Source of the DNA: Bradyrhizobium hipponense
GTDB taxonomy: Bacteria; Pseudomonadota; Alphaproteobacteria; Rhizobiales; Xanthobacteraceae
Length of the DNA stretch: 58,790 bases
Assembly: GCF_008123965.1 (NCBI RefSeq)
Contig: NZ_VSTH01000138.1
Span: 1-58,790, forward strand
Reading direction: 5' to 3'
In this document: piece by piece, positions 42,625-50,969 of the stretch
How positions within the stretch are numbered: position 1 is the first letter of the stretch
Layout of the letters: every line of letters begins with the position of its first letter
Notes under the pieces: model-generated
Told to the model about the DNA's origin: nothing
Databases searched by the model: none
The model's input: the letters and a program-made list of their open reading frames with translations, nothing else
Position numbers and translations under genes: made by a program

Positions 42625-43641
42625 TCAAACCTCCATCGTCGAAGCCTGTTGGAGCGCACGCGCCACAAGGCGTTTTCCGAGAGATATTTTGAAACTGTTG
42701 TGCTGTCGGCCCTTGGCGTCTGCGAAAGCGGCATCCGCGGCGCGCTGTGCCAGGCCGTTATCGAACTTCCGGCCCTTCAGCAGCGCCTCCGCTTCGCGCG
42801 CGCGCCACGGCACGGTGGCGACGCCGCCAAGCGCCACACGCGCGTCTCGGATCACGCCGTCCTGCACGTCCAGCGCGATCGCAGCCGACGAGAGCGCAAA
42901 CTCATAGGATTGCCGATCGCGTGCCTTCAGATAAACCGAGCGCGGCCAGCGCCCGCGGATGGAGAAGGCCGAGATCAACTCCCCCGGCTGAAGCGTGGTC
43001 TCGATGTCCGGCGTGTTGCCCGGTGCCTTGTGCAGCTGCGCAAACGGCATGCTCCGGGTGCCAGACTTGCCGGTGATTTCCACCGTGGCATCCAGCGCAA
43101 TCAGCGCCTGGGCGAAATCGCCCGGATAGGTCGCAATACATTGATCGGAAGTGCCGAGCACCGCATGCATCCGGTTGACGCCGTCCATCGCGGCGCAGCC
43201 GGAGCCGGGAATGCGCTTGTTGCAGTTCTGATAGGAGATATCGCGGAAATAGCTGCAGCGCGTCCGCTGCATCACGTTGCCGCCGAGCGTTGCCATGTTG
43301 CGCAACTGGGCACTAGCGGCAAGCCTCAACGAATTCGCGATCACCGGATAGTGGCGCTGAATGTCAGCATGCGCGGCAACGTCGGACATTTTTGCGAGCG
43401 CACCGAGCCGCAACTTTTCGCCACCGGTCTCGATACCGGACCAACCCTGCGCCAATGGATTGATATCGACAATCGCGGCGGGCCGCATCACATCGAGCTT
43501 CATCAGGTCGATGAGCGTGGTGCCTCCGGCGAGTGGCTGTGCGGCAGCCTGGGTCAGCGGATTGTTGGCCGCAGCGGCTGCGCTGAGCGCCTGTACGGCC
43601 ATGCCCGGGTCTGTCGCCCTCTGATACAGGAAGGATCGCAT
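42625..43641 (-). CDS. paoB: FAD/[4Fe-4S]-binding subunit of aldehyde oxidoreductase (PaoB-like)
   Basis: Protein of 338 aa. Middle subunit passing electrons from Mo and FeS centres to FAD. The FAD motif AGGTTLIDLMKLDV is at about 39-52, and a second FAD segment at LGGNVMQRT. The Cys cluster TRCSYFRDISYQNCNKRIPG with SGC after it is typical of PaoB proteins that carry an extra [4Fe-4S] cluster. The C-terminal CO dehydrogenase flavoprotein domain is intact. Gaps to both neighbours are 2-3 nt. Confidence 0.9.
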   Translation of the reverse strand: MRSFLYQRATDPGMAVQALSAAAAANNPLTQAAAQPLAGGTTLIDLMKLDVMRPAAIVDINPLAQGWSGIETGGEKLRLGALAKMSDVAAHADIQRHYPVIANSLRLAASAQLRNMATLGGNVMQRTRCSYFRDISYQNCNKRIPGSGCAAMDGVNRMHAVLGTSDQCIATYPGDFAQALIALDATVEITGKSGTRSMPFAQLHKAPGNTPDIETTLQPGELISAFSIRGRWPRSVYLKARDRQSYEFALSSAAIALDVQDGVIRDARVALGGVATVPWRAREAEALLKGRKFDNGLAQRAADAAFADAKGRQHNSFKISLGKRLVARALQQASTMEV

Positions 43642-43644
43642 GAC

Positions 43645-44256
43645 CTAACCTTTCATGATGTCGGATGCGGCCTGCTTCACGGCGGCGACGATGTTGGGGT
43701 AGGCGGCGCAGCGGCAGATGTTGCCGCTCATATATTCGCGGATGTCTTCATCGCTTCCGGCATGCCCCTCTTTCACGCAGGCCACCGCCGACATGATCTG
43801 GCCGGGCGTGCAGTAGCCACACTGGAACGCATCGTTGTCGATGAAAGCCTGTTGCATTGGATGCAGGTGATCGCCGGTGGCGAGACCTTCGATGGTGGTG
43901 ATCTCCTGGCCTTCGGCCGCGAGCGCCAGCGTCAGGCAGGAAACCACGCGCCGGTCACCGACCAATACCGTGCAGGCGCCGCACTGGCCGTGGTCGCAAC
44001 CTTTCTTGCTGCCGGTGAGACCGATATGCTCGCGCAACGCATCGAGCACAGTCGTCCGCGCGTCGATGCGAAGGCGCTTGTCTTGACCGTTCACTCGCAG
44101 CGTGACCTCGACGGGAAGCGCCGGATCCTGCGCGGCCGCCGGAGTTGGGTCTTGCACAGCCGCACGCGCGGTCAGCGGAACGAGCGCGATGCCGGCGCCG
44201 GCCATGAAGGCACGCCGATCGAATCCGGATCGCTTGGAACTTGAATTGTCTGACAT
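43645..44256 (-). CDS. paoA: [2Fe-2S] subunit of aldehyde oxidoreductase with Tat signal (PaoA-like)
   Basis: Protein of 203 aa. The N-terminus has a twin-arginine signal, GFDRRAFMAGAGIALVPL, so the complex is exported folded to the periplasm. Cluster I is held by CDHGQCGACTVL (plus the Cys in VVSCL) and cluster II by QCGYCTPGQIM with GNICRCAAYPN. ATG 44256 gives the best signal peptide. First gene of the three-gene operon. The dedicated cofactor chaperone usually encoded with this enzyme (PaoD/XdhC type) is not in the adjacent sequence. Confidence 0.92.
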   Translation of the reverse strand: MSDNSSSKRSGFDRRAFMAGAGIALVPLTARAAVQDPTPAAAQDPALPVEVTLRVNGQDKRLRIDARTTVLDALREHIGLTGSKKGCDHGQCGACTVLVGDRRVVSCLTLALAAEGQEITTIEGLATGDHLHPMQQAFIDNDAFQCGYCTPGQIMSAVACVKEGHAGSDEDIREYMSGNICRCAAYPNIVAAVKQAASDIMKG

Positions 44257-44429
44257 GGACGGCCTCCGCCGCTTCTTGGGAAAGCGGCGCGCGCCTGCAC
44301 CGCTCATCGCCCCTTAACTTGGGCCAATGAGCGCAGTTCCGAACGAGAAAGGGCAACGCAGCAGATGCCGCGTCACCCTTTGTCAAATCTTCCTGATCCT
44401 GTGCGGGGAACCTGTCTCGCGCAGGACGA

Positions 44430-46016
44430 TCAGTAGCCGAGCGCGCAGCCGTCCTTGCGCGGATCGGAACCGCCCGTCAACGTGCCCTTGTCCCAGTCGA
44501 TCCAGATCGCCTGAGCACCGCCGAGCGGGCCGACCACGCTGGTGGTCTTGTGGCCGAGCTTCTTCAGGCCTTCGACGATATCGGCCGGAACGCTGTCCTC
44601 GAGTTGATACTGGCCCTCGTAGTGCAGGCCGCGCGGCATGTCGATTGCTTCCTGCACGTCGCAACCATAATCGAGGATGTTGGTCACGACATGGGCCTGA
44701 CCGACCGGCTGGTACTGCCCGCCCATCACGGCGAACGGCATCACGGAACGGCCGCCCTTGGTGAGCAGACTCGGCATGATCGTGTGCAGCGGCCGTTTGC
44801 CGCCGGCGATGCAATTCGGGTGACCCGGCTGAATGCGGAAGCCGCCGGCGCGGTTCTGGAGCAGCACGCCGGTCTTGTTCGAGACGATCGCCGAGCCGAA
44901 GGAATGCGCGATCGAATTGATGAACGAGCAGACGTTGCGGTCCTTGTCCACGACGGTGATGTAGATGGTCGAGGGATTCATCGGCGGCGCAACGTTCGGC
45001 AGATCCAGCATGCCGTCCATGCGGATCTTGCTGATATGCTCCTCGGCAAATTCCTTGGCGAGGATCTTGGCGACTTCGAACTGCATATGATCGGGATCGG
45101 CCACGTGCAGCTCGCGATTCATGTAGGCGATGCGCGCGGCCTCGGCTTCAAGATGGAAGCGCTCGATACTGAGGGGCGCGTATTTCGTCAGGTCGAAGCG
45201 CGACAGGATGTTGAGCATCAGCAACATAGTGAGCCCCGGTCCGTTCGGCGGGCACTGCCAGACGTCGTAGCCCTTGTACATCGTGCCGATCGGCGTCGTG
45301 GTCTCGGTGCTGTGCGCGGCGAAATCGTCGAGCGTGTGCAGGCCGCCGATTCCGCGCAGGGTCTCGACGATATCTTCCGCGATCGCGCCCTTGTAGAAGG
45401 CGTCGCGGCCATCCTTGGCGATCGCCCGCAGCGTCTTGCCGAGCTCCGCCTGGCGGATGATGTCGCCGGCCACCGGCGGCTTGCCTTGCGGCAGGAGATA
45501 GCGCTCGGTGTTGGTGCCGTTCTTCAGCTTCTCGAACTGATTCTTCCAGTCGAAGGCGATGCGGGGCGCGACGACATAGCCTTCCTCGGCCGCCTTGATC
45601 GCGGGCTGGAGCAGCCGGTCGAAGCCGAACTTGCCGTGATCGCGCAAAACGGTCGCGAAGGCGTCGATCACGCCGGGGATCGAGACCGCATGCGCCGAGG
45701 TCAGCGGCACGGACGTGATCTTGCGTTCGAGGTACCAGTCCGCGTTCGCCGCCTTGGGCGCGCGGCCGGAGCCGTTATAGGCGACGATCTTGCCTTCGCC
45801 GCGCGGCTGGATCAGCGCGAAGCAATCGCCGCCGATGCCGGTCGACTGCGGCTCGATCACGCCAAGCAGCGCCGAGCCCGCCACAGCCGCGTCCACCGCC
45901 GTGCCGCCCTCGCGCAGCACCTCGATCGCGGCAAGGCTCGCCTGCGGATGCGAGGTCGCGACCATCGCATTGGTGGCGTGGACCGTGGACCTGCCGGGAA
46001 AATGGAAGCTTCTCAT
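44430..46016 (-). CDS. Gamma-glutamyltransferase family protein (Ntn hydrolase)
   Basis: Protein of 528 aa. Autocleaving Ntn-hydrolase of the GGT superfamily. The cleavage and nucleophile Thr is Thr350 in NPSTIYITVVD, by alignment to the T-T-H motif of classical GGT. Other features are VDAAVAGSALLGVIEPQSTG IGGD and NRAGGFRIQPGHPN. No signal peptide is seen, unlike periplasmic GGT, so it may be a cytosolic acylase or a glutathione or cephalosporin-type hydrolase. Monocistronic. Confidence 0.87.
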   Translation of the reverse strand: MRSFHFPGRSTVHATNAMVATSHPQASLAAIEVLREGGTAVDAAVAGSALLGVIEPQSTGIGGDCFALIQPRGEGKIVAYNGSGRAPKAANADWYLERKITSVPLTSAHAVSIPGVIDAFATVLRDHGKFGFDRLLQPAIKAAEEGYVVAPRIAFDWKNQFEKLKNGTNTERYLLPQGKPPVAGDIIRQAELGKTLRAIAKDGRDAFYKGAIAEDIVETLRGIGGLHTLDDFAAHSTETTTPIGTMYKGYDVWQCPPNGPGLTMLLMLNILSRFDLTKYAPLSIERFHLEAEAARIAYMNRELHVADPDHMQFEVAKILAKEFAEEHISKIRMDGMLDLPNVAPPMNPSTIYITVVDKDRNVCSFINSIAHSFGSAIVSNKTGVLLQNRAGGFRIQPGHPNCIAGGKRPLHTIMPSLLTKGGRSVMPFAVMGGQYQPVGQAHVVTNILDYGCDVQEAIDMPRGLHYEGQYQLEDSVPADIVEGLKKLGHKTTSVVGPLGGAQAIWIDWDKGTLTGGSDPRKDGCALGY

Positions 46017-46217
46017 GCGAATTCTTGCTTTCTTGAGACGTCGGGGCGCGTGTGTCGCGCCGCCTCGGAAAAACCGGGGTCTTCATGACACAATCCGGCC
46101 CGCCCGGGCAATGCTGGCATACCAGGGAAATGGCTGCCATCCGCTGGGCGTATAGACCTTTGCGGCTTTCGGCCATGCGGGTTTTCTGGGCGCCTGCCGC
46201 CTGCTAAACGAGCCGCC

Positions 46218-47015
46218 ATGACGTCAAAGAACCTGGTTCACAAGGTCGCGGCCTTCTATCAATTCGCCGCCCTGCCCGACTACCGCGAGCTGCGCGAACC
46301 GCTGCGCGCGTTCTGCGCTGGCCTGGCGCTGAAGGGCAGCGTGCTGCTGGCCCGGGAGGGCATCAACGGCACAATTGCTGGTGCACCGGCTGCGATCGAC
46401 GCCTTCGCCCACGAACTCGCGCACGGCGACATGTTCGGCGGCAGGCTGAACAATCTGGAACTAAAATTCTCGACCGCCGAGACGATGCCGTTCGGCCGGC
46501 TCAAGGTGCGGCTGAAGAAGGAGATCGTCACGCTCGGGGACGAGGCCGCCGATCCGACCCACCGGGTCGGCACCTATGTCGATGCCGCCGAATGGAACGC
46601 GCTGATCGAGGCACCCGATACGCTGCTGCTCGATACCCGCAACGCCTTCGAAGTGGGCATGGGAACGTTCGAGGGCGCGGTCGATCCCGGCCTCACGAGC
46701 TTTGGCCAGTTCAAGGACTTTGCGGCACGACAGCTCGATCCGGAAAAGCACCGCAGGATCGCAATGTTCTGCACCGGCGGCATTCGCTGCGAGAAGGCCA
46801 GCGCGCATCTGCTGGCGCGCGGCTTTGCCGAGGTCTATCACCTCAAGGGCGGCATCCTGAAATATCTGGAAGAGGTGCCGGAGGCGCAAAGCCGCTGGCG
46901 CGGTGAATGCTTCGTGTTCGACGAGCGCGTCGCGCTCGGCCATGGTTTGCGAGAACGTGGCTTGCGAGAACATGGGCTGCGCGAACGGGACAAGGACGCA
47001 ACGCGTGACGAATGA
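46218..47015 (+). CDS. trhO: tRNA uridine(34) hydroxylase TrhO (rhodanese-like)
   Basis: Protein of 265 aa. Oxygen-dependent hydroxylation of U34 in tRNA, the first step to 5-carboxymethoxy or methoxyuridine. The N-terminal TrhO/UPF0176 domain (1-100) precedes a rhodanese domain whose active-site loop is CTGGIRCEKA with Cys185 and Cys191. The C-terminal 25 residues contain three copies of (H/R)GLRE from a 15-bp tandem repeat (46941-46985) and look extraneous to the fold. slyX starts inside the end of this gene. Confidence 0.93.
   Translation: MTSKNLVHKVAAFYQFAALPDYRELREPLRAFCAGLALKGSVLLAREGINGTIAGAPAAIDAFAHELAHGDMFGGRLNNLELKFSTAETMPFGRLKVRLKKEIVTLGDEAADPTHRVGTYVDAAEWNALIEAPDTLLLDTRNAFEVGMGTFEGAVDPGLTSFGQFKDFAARQLDPEKHRRIAMFCTGGIRCEKASAHLLARGFAEVYHLKGGILKYLEEVPEAQSRWRGECFVFDERVALGHGLRERGLREHGLRERDKDATRDE
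46941..46985 (+). repeat. Three imperfect 15-bp tandem units in trhO
   Basis: CATGGTTTGCGAGAA, CGTGGCTTGCGAGAA and CATGGGCTGCGCGAA encode HGLRE, RGLRE and HGLRE. The unit keeps the reading frame, so copy number could vary without a frameshift. Confidence 0.8.
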
Positions 47016-47223
47016 GATCAAGACGCTGAGCGAGCGCATCGACGCGCTGGAGGCGCGGCTGGCCTATCAGGACGACACCATCGAAACCCTGAACCAGACC
47101 ATCACCGCGCAGTGGAAGCAGATCGACGCGCTAACGCGGCAGCTCGTGCAACTCGGTGAACGGCTTCAGGAGGCCGAGGCCAATGCGCCCGGCGCCGCCA
47201 ACGAGCGCCCGCCGCATTATTGA
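47005..47223 (+). CDS. slyX: SlyX family coiled-coil protein
   Basis: Protein of 72 aa with a GTG start at 47005. The sequence is one long amphipathic coiled coil (TLSERIDALEARLAYQDDTI, LNQTITAQWKQIDALTRQL), the SlyX pattern, ending PPHY. The family has no proven biochemical role. It overlaps the 3' end of trhO by 11 nt in another frame, so it is translated with it. GTG is chosen because it gives the normal SlyX length; upstream codons belong to trhO. Confidence 0.85.
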   Translation: MTNEIKTLSERIDALEARLAYQDDTIETLNQTITAQWKQIDALTRQLVQLGERLQEAEANAPGAANERPPHY

Positions 47224-47231
47224 ATGCAAAG

Positions 47232-49136
47232 CTACAGGCCTGACGCCTTCGGCAGCAGGCTGGTCACCTCGCCCGACATCATCAGCCGGTTACGCCCGGC
47301 CTCCTTCGCAGCGTAGAGCGCCTGATCGGCGGCCTCGACGAGCGAGCCGACCCCTGCCGTGCGTTCCAGCGCCGGCCGGCAGGCCGCACCCCCAAGCGAA
47401 GCCGTCACGAAGCCCGTCGCATGATTAGAGGTGTGGACGAGACCGGCCTCGCGGATCGCGCGGCGGATCCGATCGCCAATTCTGGCGCAACCCGCGGCAT
47501 CGGTATTCGGCAGCAACATAGCGAATTCCTCGCCGCCATAGCGTGCCGCCAGGTCGCCAGCGCGTTGCATCTCCGCCGCGATGACCTTGGCGACCACCCG
47601 GAGGCAGGCGTCGCCGGCGGGATGGCCGTATTCGTCGTTGTAGGCCTTGAAGTGATCGACGTCGACCATCAACAGGCTGAGGCTCGAGCGGTCGCGATAG
47701 GCGCGCGCCCATTCCTCCTTCAGCCGCTCGTCGAAACGGCGGCGATTGGCAAGCCCGGTGAGACTGTCCTCGATCGCGAGTGTCTCGAGCCTGGTCTCCA
47801 GCTTCTTCTGCTCGCTGATGTCGCGCGAGATCGCGACCACGCCGTCGGCATCGCCATTGTCCTTGCGCGTGACCCGCATGGTCGATTCGAGCCAGACTTC
47901 GCCGTTCTGCCGGTGCGCGTTTCGGTAGGTGAGGCGCGCCTCTTCCATATCGCCACGCTTCATGGCGTCGATGATCGCCTGAACGTGCGGCCGGTCGTCC
48001 GGGTTGATGCCGGCGAGCGCCGGCGTTCCGATCAGTTGATTGGCGCGCCAACCGACGAGGCCGAACGATGAGGGCGAAACATAGCGCAGCCGCTCGTCGA
48101 ACCCGATGCGGGTCACCATGTCGCTGGAGCCCTCGGCAAGCAGGCGGAAATGGGCCTCTTTCTCGATCAGCGCGGCGGCCATGCGCTGGCCCCGCTGCAA
48201 CTGACGCACCAGCACGGCCCCGATGACCGCGATCAGAATGACCAGCGCGAGCACGTAGAGCATCCGGGAGATCGCCGCGGCGCGCCAGGGCGCGAGCAGC
48301 TCGGTCTTGTCGACGGTGGCGAGCAGCATGAGCGGATAGCGGATGCTGCGCTTGAAGAAGCTGACGCGCTCGGCGCCATCCAGCGGCGACTTGAAATGAT
48401 AGGCTCCGCCGGCCCGCTGCAGGCTCGGGTCGCGGAACAACGGCGCGTCGGCGACGCTGCGTCCGACGAATTTGTCGTTGCTTGGGTTGCGTGCGATGAT
48501 CATGCCGTCGCTGTGCACAAGCGCCACCGAGCTGTTGCGGCCGATCTCGAACTGCTCGTAGAAATGCGCGAGATATCTGGAACTGATGGTCGCAAGCACC
48601 GCGCCGCCAAAGCTGCCGTCCAGCTTGTTGAAGCGGCGCGACAGGGTCACGACCCATTCGCCATCCAGCTGGCTTTGCACGGGACGGCCAACATAGGCCT
48701 CACGCTTCGACGAGAGCTGATGGTGACGGAAGAAGTCGTCATCGCTGAGCGTCGAAGCAATCGTGCCCGGCGAGGTCAGCCAATTGCCCTGATCGTCGAC
48801 GATGGCGAGGCTATGGACGCGCTCCATCGCTTTCCTGCGCGCCTCCAGGAGGTTGCGCAGCTTGGCGATCGTGGCCGGCTCGGTGCCGTCCATCTCCAGC
48901 CGGGCGACAACGCCAACGACGCCGGAATCCAGCAAATCGAGACTGTCTTCGGCGTGCTGAGTCAGCGAGCGGGCGACGTTGGCCATCTCCGTCTCGGCGC
49001 CTCTCAGCACCGCTTCGCGTGCGCTCCATTCCCGCCAGGCGCTGATGCCGAGGATGGCCGTGCAGGTCAGCACGACGAAGGCGGCCGCCCGCAACGGCAG
49101 GCGGCTCCATCCGGCTCTGTGAACGGCGATACTCAT
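47232..49136 (-). CDS. Membrane diguanylate cyclase with Cache and PAS domains
   Basis: Protein of 634 aa. Membrane helices at about 16-34 and 291-312 enclose a periplasmic double-Cache sensor (about 40-285). Then a cytoplasmic PAS domain (about 325-445, with a PAC end AISRDISEQKKLE) and a GGDEF domain (about 450-615). The active site is GGEEF at 534-538. A complete inhibitory I-site RAGD (525-528) lies five residues before it, so c-di-GMP feedback inhibition is expected. It senses an external small molecule and makes c-di-GMP. Convergent with slyX. Confidence 0.93.
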   Translation of the reverse strand: MSIAVHRAGWSRLPLRAAAFVVLTCTAILGISAWREWSAREAVLRGAETEMANVARSLTQHAEDSLDLLDSGVVGVVARLEMDGTEPATIAKLRNLLEARRKAMERVHSLAIVDDQGNWLTSPGTIASTLSDDDFFRHHQLSSKREAYVGRPVQSQLDGEWVVTLSRRFNKLDGSFGGAVLATISSRYLAHFYEQFEIGRNSSVALVHSDGMIIARNPSNDKFVGRSVADAPLFRDPSLQRAGGAYHFKSPLDGAERVSFFKRSIRYPLMLLATVDKTELLAPWRAAAISRMLYVLALVILIAVIGAVLVRQLQRGQRMAAALIEKEAHFRLLAEGSSDMVTRIGFDERLRYVSPSSFGLVGWRANQLIGTPALAGINPDDRPHVQAIIDAMKRGDMEEARLTYRNAHRQNGEVWLESTMRVTRKDNGDADGVVAISRDISEQKKLETRLETLAIEDSLTGLANRRRFDERLKEEWARAYRDRSSLSLLMVDVDHFKAYNDEYGHPAGDACLRVVAKVIAAEMQRAGDLAARYGGEEFAMLLPNTDAAGCARIGDRIRRAIREAGLVHTSNHATGFVTASLGGAACRPALERTAGVGSLVEAADQALYAAKEAGRNRLMMSGEVTSLLPKASGL

Positions 49137-49228
49137 GCGACAGGAACTCCGATCGTTCGGAAACTCTGCCGCTTCTGTTAGTGAACCCTGAAGTTACCGC
49201 CGGTATTTGCCGCAATGTTCACGGTTTT

Positions 49229-49279
49229 CCGTAGTCCTACGGACGCAAGCGTCCGCACATCGCTAACAAGGCATTAGCG
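49229..49279. repeat. Cluster of small inverted repeats
   Basis: CCGTAG/CTACGG (49229-49242), GGACGC/GCGTCC (49241-49254) and CGCTAA/TTAGCG (49261-49279) follow one another. They lie between the diguanylate cyclase start and the small FPASDP gene's 3' end. They could be terminator or mutually exclusive hairpins. Confidence 0.45.
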
Positions 49280-49308
49280 AACCTGTCGGAAATCGGCGCG
49301 GCCGGCCA

Positions 49309-49527
49309 TCAGCTGAAGATGGCCATGACCTTCTTCCATAGCGACGGACTGTCGGCCTCCGCGTCGGCCTTTGACGGCGTCGGCTGGGCGGCGCTGACGG
49401 GATCGGACGCCGGAAACGTGTCAACCAGGCCGGCGTCGAGCTTCGCGTCAGCGCGATCGGCGGCGAGCGCCTCATGCGGATCGTCGGCGTGCTTGTCATA
49501 CGGCGCGGGATTGAACTTCTCAACCAT
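49309..49527 (-). CDS. Small hypothetical protein with FPASDP motif
   Basis: Protein of 72 aa. Contains the short motif LVDTFPASDPVSAAQP, seen in a widespread group of small bacterial proteins of unknown role. The C-terminus ends in an amphipathic WKKVMAIFS. The rest is acidic, Ala/Asp-rich and probably disordered. ATG 49527 is chosen over upstream in-frame codons; AGGAGGA lies upstream. Divergent from hemE. Confidence 0.72.
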   Translation of the reverse strand: MVEKFNPAPYDKHADDPHEALAADRADAKLDAGLVDTFPASDPVSAAQPTPSKADAEADSPSLWKKVMAIFS

Positions 49528-49637
49528 GGAAATCCTCCTCCGTTGGCCGGTCAACGCCGGGCAATTACGCTGGTTCCCCTGTTCCGCTCGGGCGTTCGGC
49601 GGTGTATCAGGAACTTCAATCTGCATCAGGATCGTTC

Positions 49638-50672
49638 GTGCCCCATTCCGCGACAAAGCCCTTCATCGACGTGCTCTCCGGCCAGCGGCAAGCCACCCCG
49701 CCGGTGTGGATGATGCGGCAGGCTGGCCGCTATCTGCCCGAATATCGCGCGTTGCGCGCCAAGGCCGGGGGCTTCCTCGATCTCTGTTTCACGCCGGAGC
49801 TCGCGGCCGAAGTCACGCTGCAACCGATCCGAAGGTTCGGCTTCGACGCTGCGATCATCTTCTCGGACATTCTCGTGATCCCCTATGCGCTCGGCCGCTC
49901 GGTGCGGTTCGAGGTTGGCGAAGGGCCGCGGCTCGAGCCGCTGGATGATCCCGGCAAGGTGGCCACGCTGGCGCCTCGCGCCGATTTCACCAAACTGGGG
50001 CCGGTGTTCGAGGCGCTGCGCATCGTGCGCGCCGCACTCGATCCCAAGGTCGCGCTGATCGGCTTCTGCGGCGCGCCGTGGACGGTCGCGACGTATATGG
50101 TCGCAGGCCAGGGCACGCCGGATCAGGCGCCGGCGCGGATGATGGCCTATCGGCATCCGGAAGCGTTCGCACAAATCATCGACGTGCTGGTGGACAATTC
50201 GATTGAGTATCTGCTGGCGCAGCTCGCCGCCGGCGCAGACGCCTTGCAGATCTTCGACACCTGGGCCGGCGTGCTACCGCCGGCCGAGTTCGCGCGCTGG
50301 TCGATCGAGCCGACGCGGCGCATTGTCGAGGGCGTGCGCGCCAAGGTGCCGGATGCGAAGGTCATCGGCTTTCCCCGCGGCGCCGGCGCGCAATTGCCTG
50401 GCTATGTCGAGGCGACCGGCGTCAACGCCGTCAGCATTGACTGGACCGCGGAGCCGTCCTTCATCCGCGAGCGCGTGCAGAGCAAGGTTGCGGTTCAGGG
50501 CAATCTCGACCCGCTGGTGCTGATCACAGGCGGCGACGCGCTCGACCGCGCGGTCGACAACGTGATCGCAAGCTTTGCGCAAGGACGCCTGATCTTCAAT
50601 CTCGGCCACGGCATCCAACCGGAGACGCCGATCGCGCATGTCGAGCAGATGCTGAAGCGCGTACGGGGTTGA
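49638..50672 (+). CDS. hemE: Uroporphyrinogen decarboxylase HemE
   Basis: Protein of 344 aa. Converts uroporphyrinogen III to coproporphyrinogen III in haem synthesis. Signature PVWMMRQAGRYLPEYRALRA near the N-terminus holds the substrate Arg residues. Other conserved segments are IIFSDILVIPYALG, GFCGAPWTVATYMV and NLGHGIQPETP. The start is taken as GTG 49638 (AGGA upstream), which gives the family's length. Cytosolic. Convergent with hemC with a family A repeat between. Confidence 0.94.
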   Translation: MPHSATKPFIDVLSGQRQATPPVWMMRQAGRYLPEYRALRAKAGGFLDLCFTPELAAEVTLQPIRRFGFDAAIIFSDILVIPYALGRSVRFEVGEGPRLEPLDDPGKVATLAPRADFTKLGPVFEALRIVRAALDPKVALIGFCGAPWTVATYMVAGQGTPDQAPARMMAYRHPEAFAQIIDVLVDNSIEYLLAQLAAGADALQIFDTWAGVLPPAEFARWSIEPTRRIVEGVRAKVPDAKVIGFPRGAGAQLPGYVEATGVNAVSIDWTAEPSFIRERVQSKVAVQGNLDPLVLITGGDALDRAVDNVIASFAQGRLIFNLGHGIQPETPIAHVEQMLKRVRG

Positions 50673-50689
50673 GCGGTCTCTGTGCGGCC

Positions 50690-50801
50690 ATCCTTCGAGA
50701 CGCCCGCCTTTGGGCGGGCTCCTCAGGATGAGGTCTTGCGTTACGACGAACTCCTGAACCCTCATGGTGAGGAGCGCCGCTTGCGGCGCGTCTCGAACCA
50801 T
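50690..50801. repeat. Dispersed inverted repeat, family A (copy 2)
   Basis: Starts ATCCTTCGAGACGCCCGCC like copy 1 at 16432, with GGCTCCTCAGGATGAGG inside and CGTCTCGAACCAT at the right. It lies between the ends of hemE and hemC; the remaining bases to 50969 hold nothing I can identify. Confidence 0.85.
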
Positions 50802-50969
50802 CGAGGCCGAGCTGTGCAGGGGCCGCTCCCACAAAAAGCGCGAGAACAACCAAATCATTGATGAATTTCGTCCGGCAGGGCGCGAGCGCTGCAGGCGACG
50901 GACGTTTGACTCGTCGGGCAAAACAGGCGCAGGATTTCACGATGGCCACCGATGGCCGTTCCGGCGGGC

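Noticed and set aside
42649..44244. 531-aa open frame antisense to paoB and paoA
   Set aside because: Covers two convincing genes on the other strand, crosses their junction and shows no protein family.
44550..46088. 512-aa open frame antisense to the gamma-glutamyltransferase gene
   Set aside because: Shadow of a conserved gene with an intact catalytic Thr.
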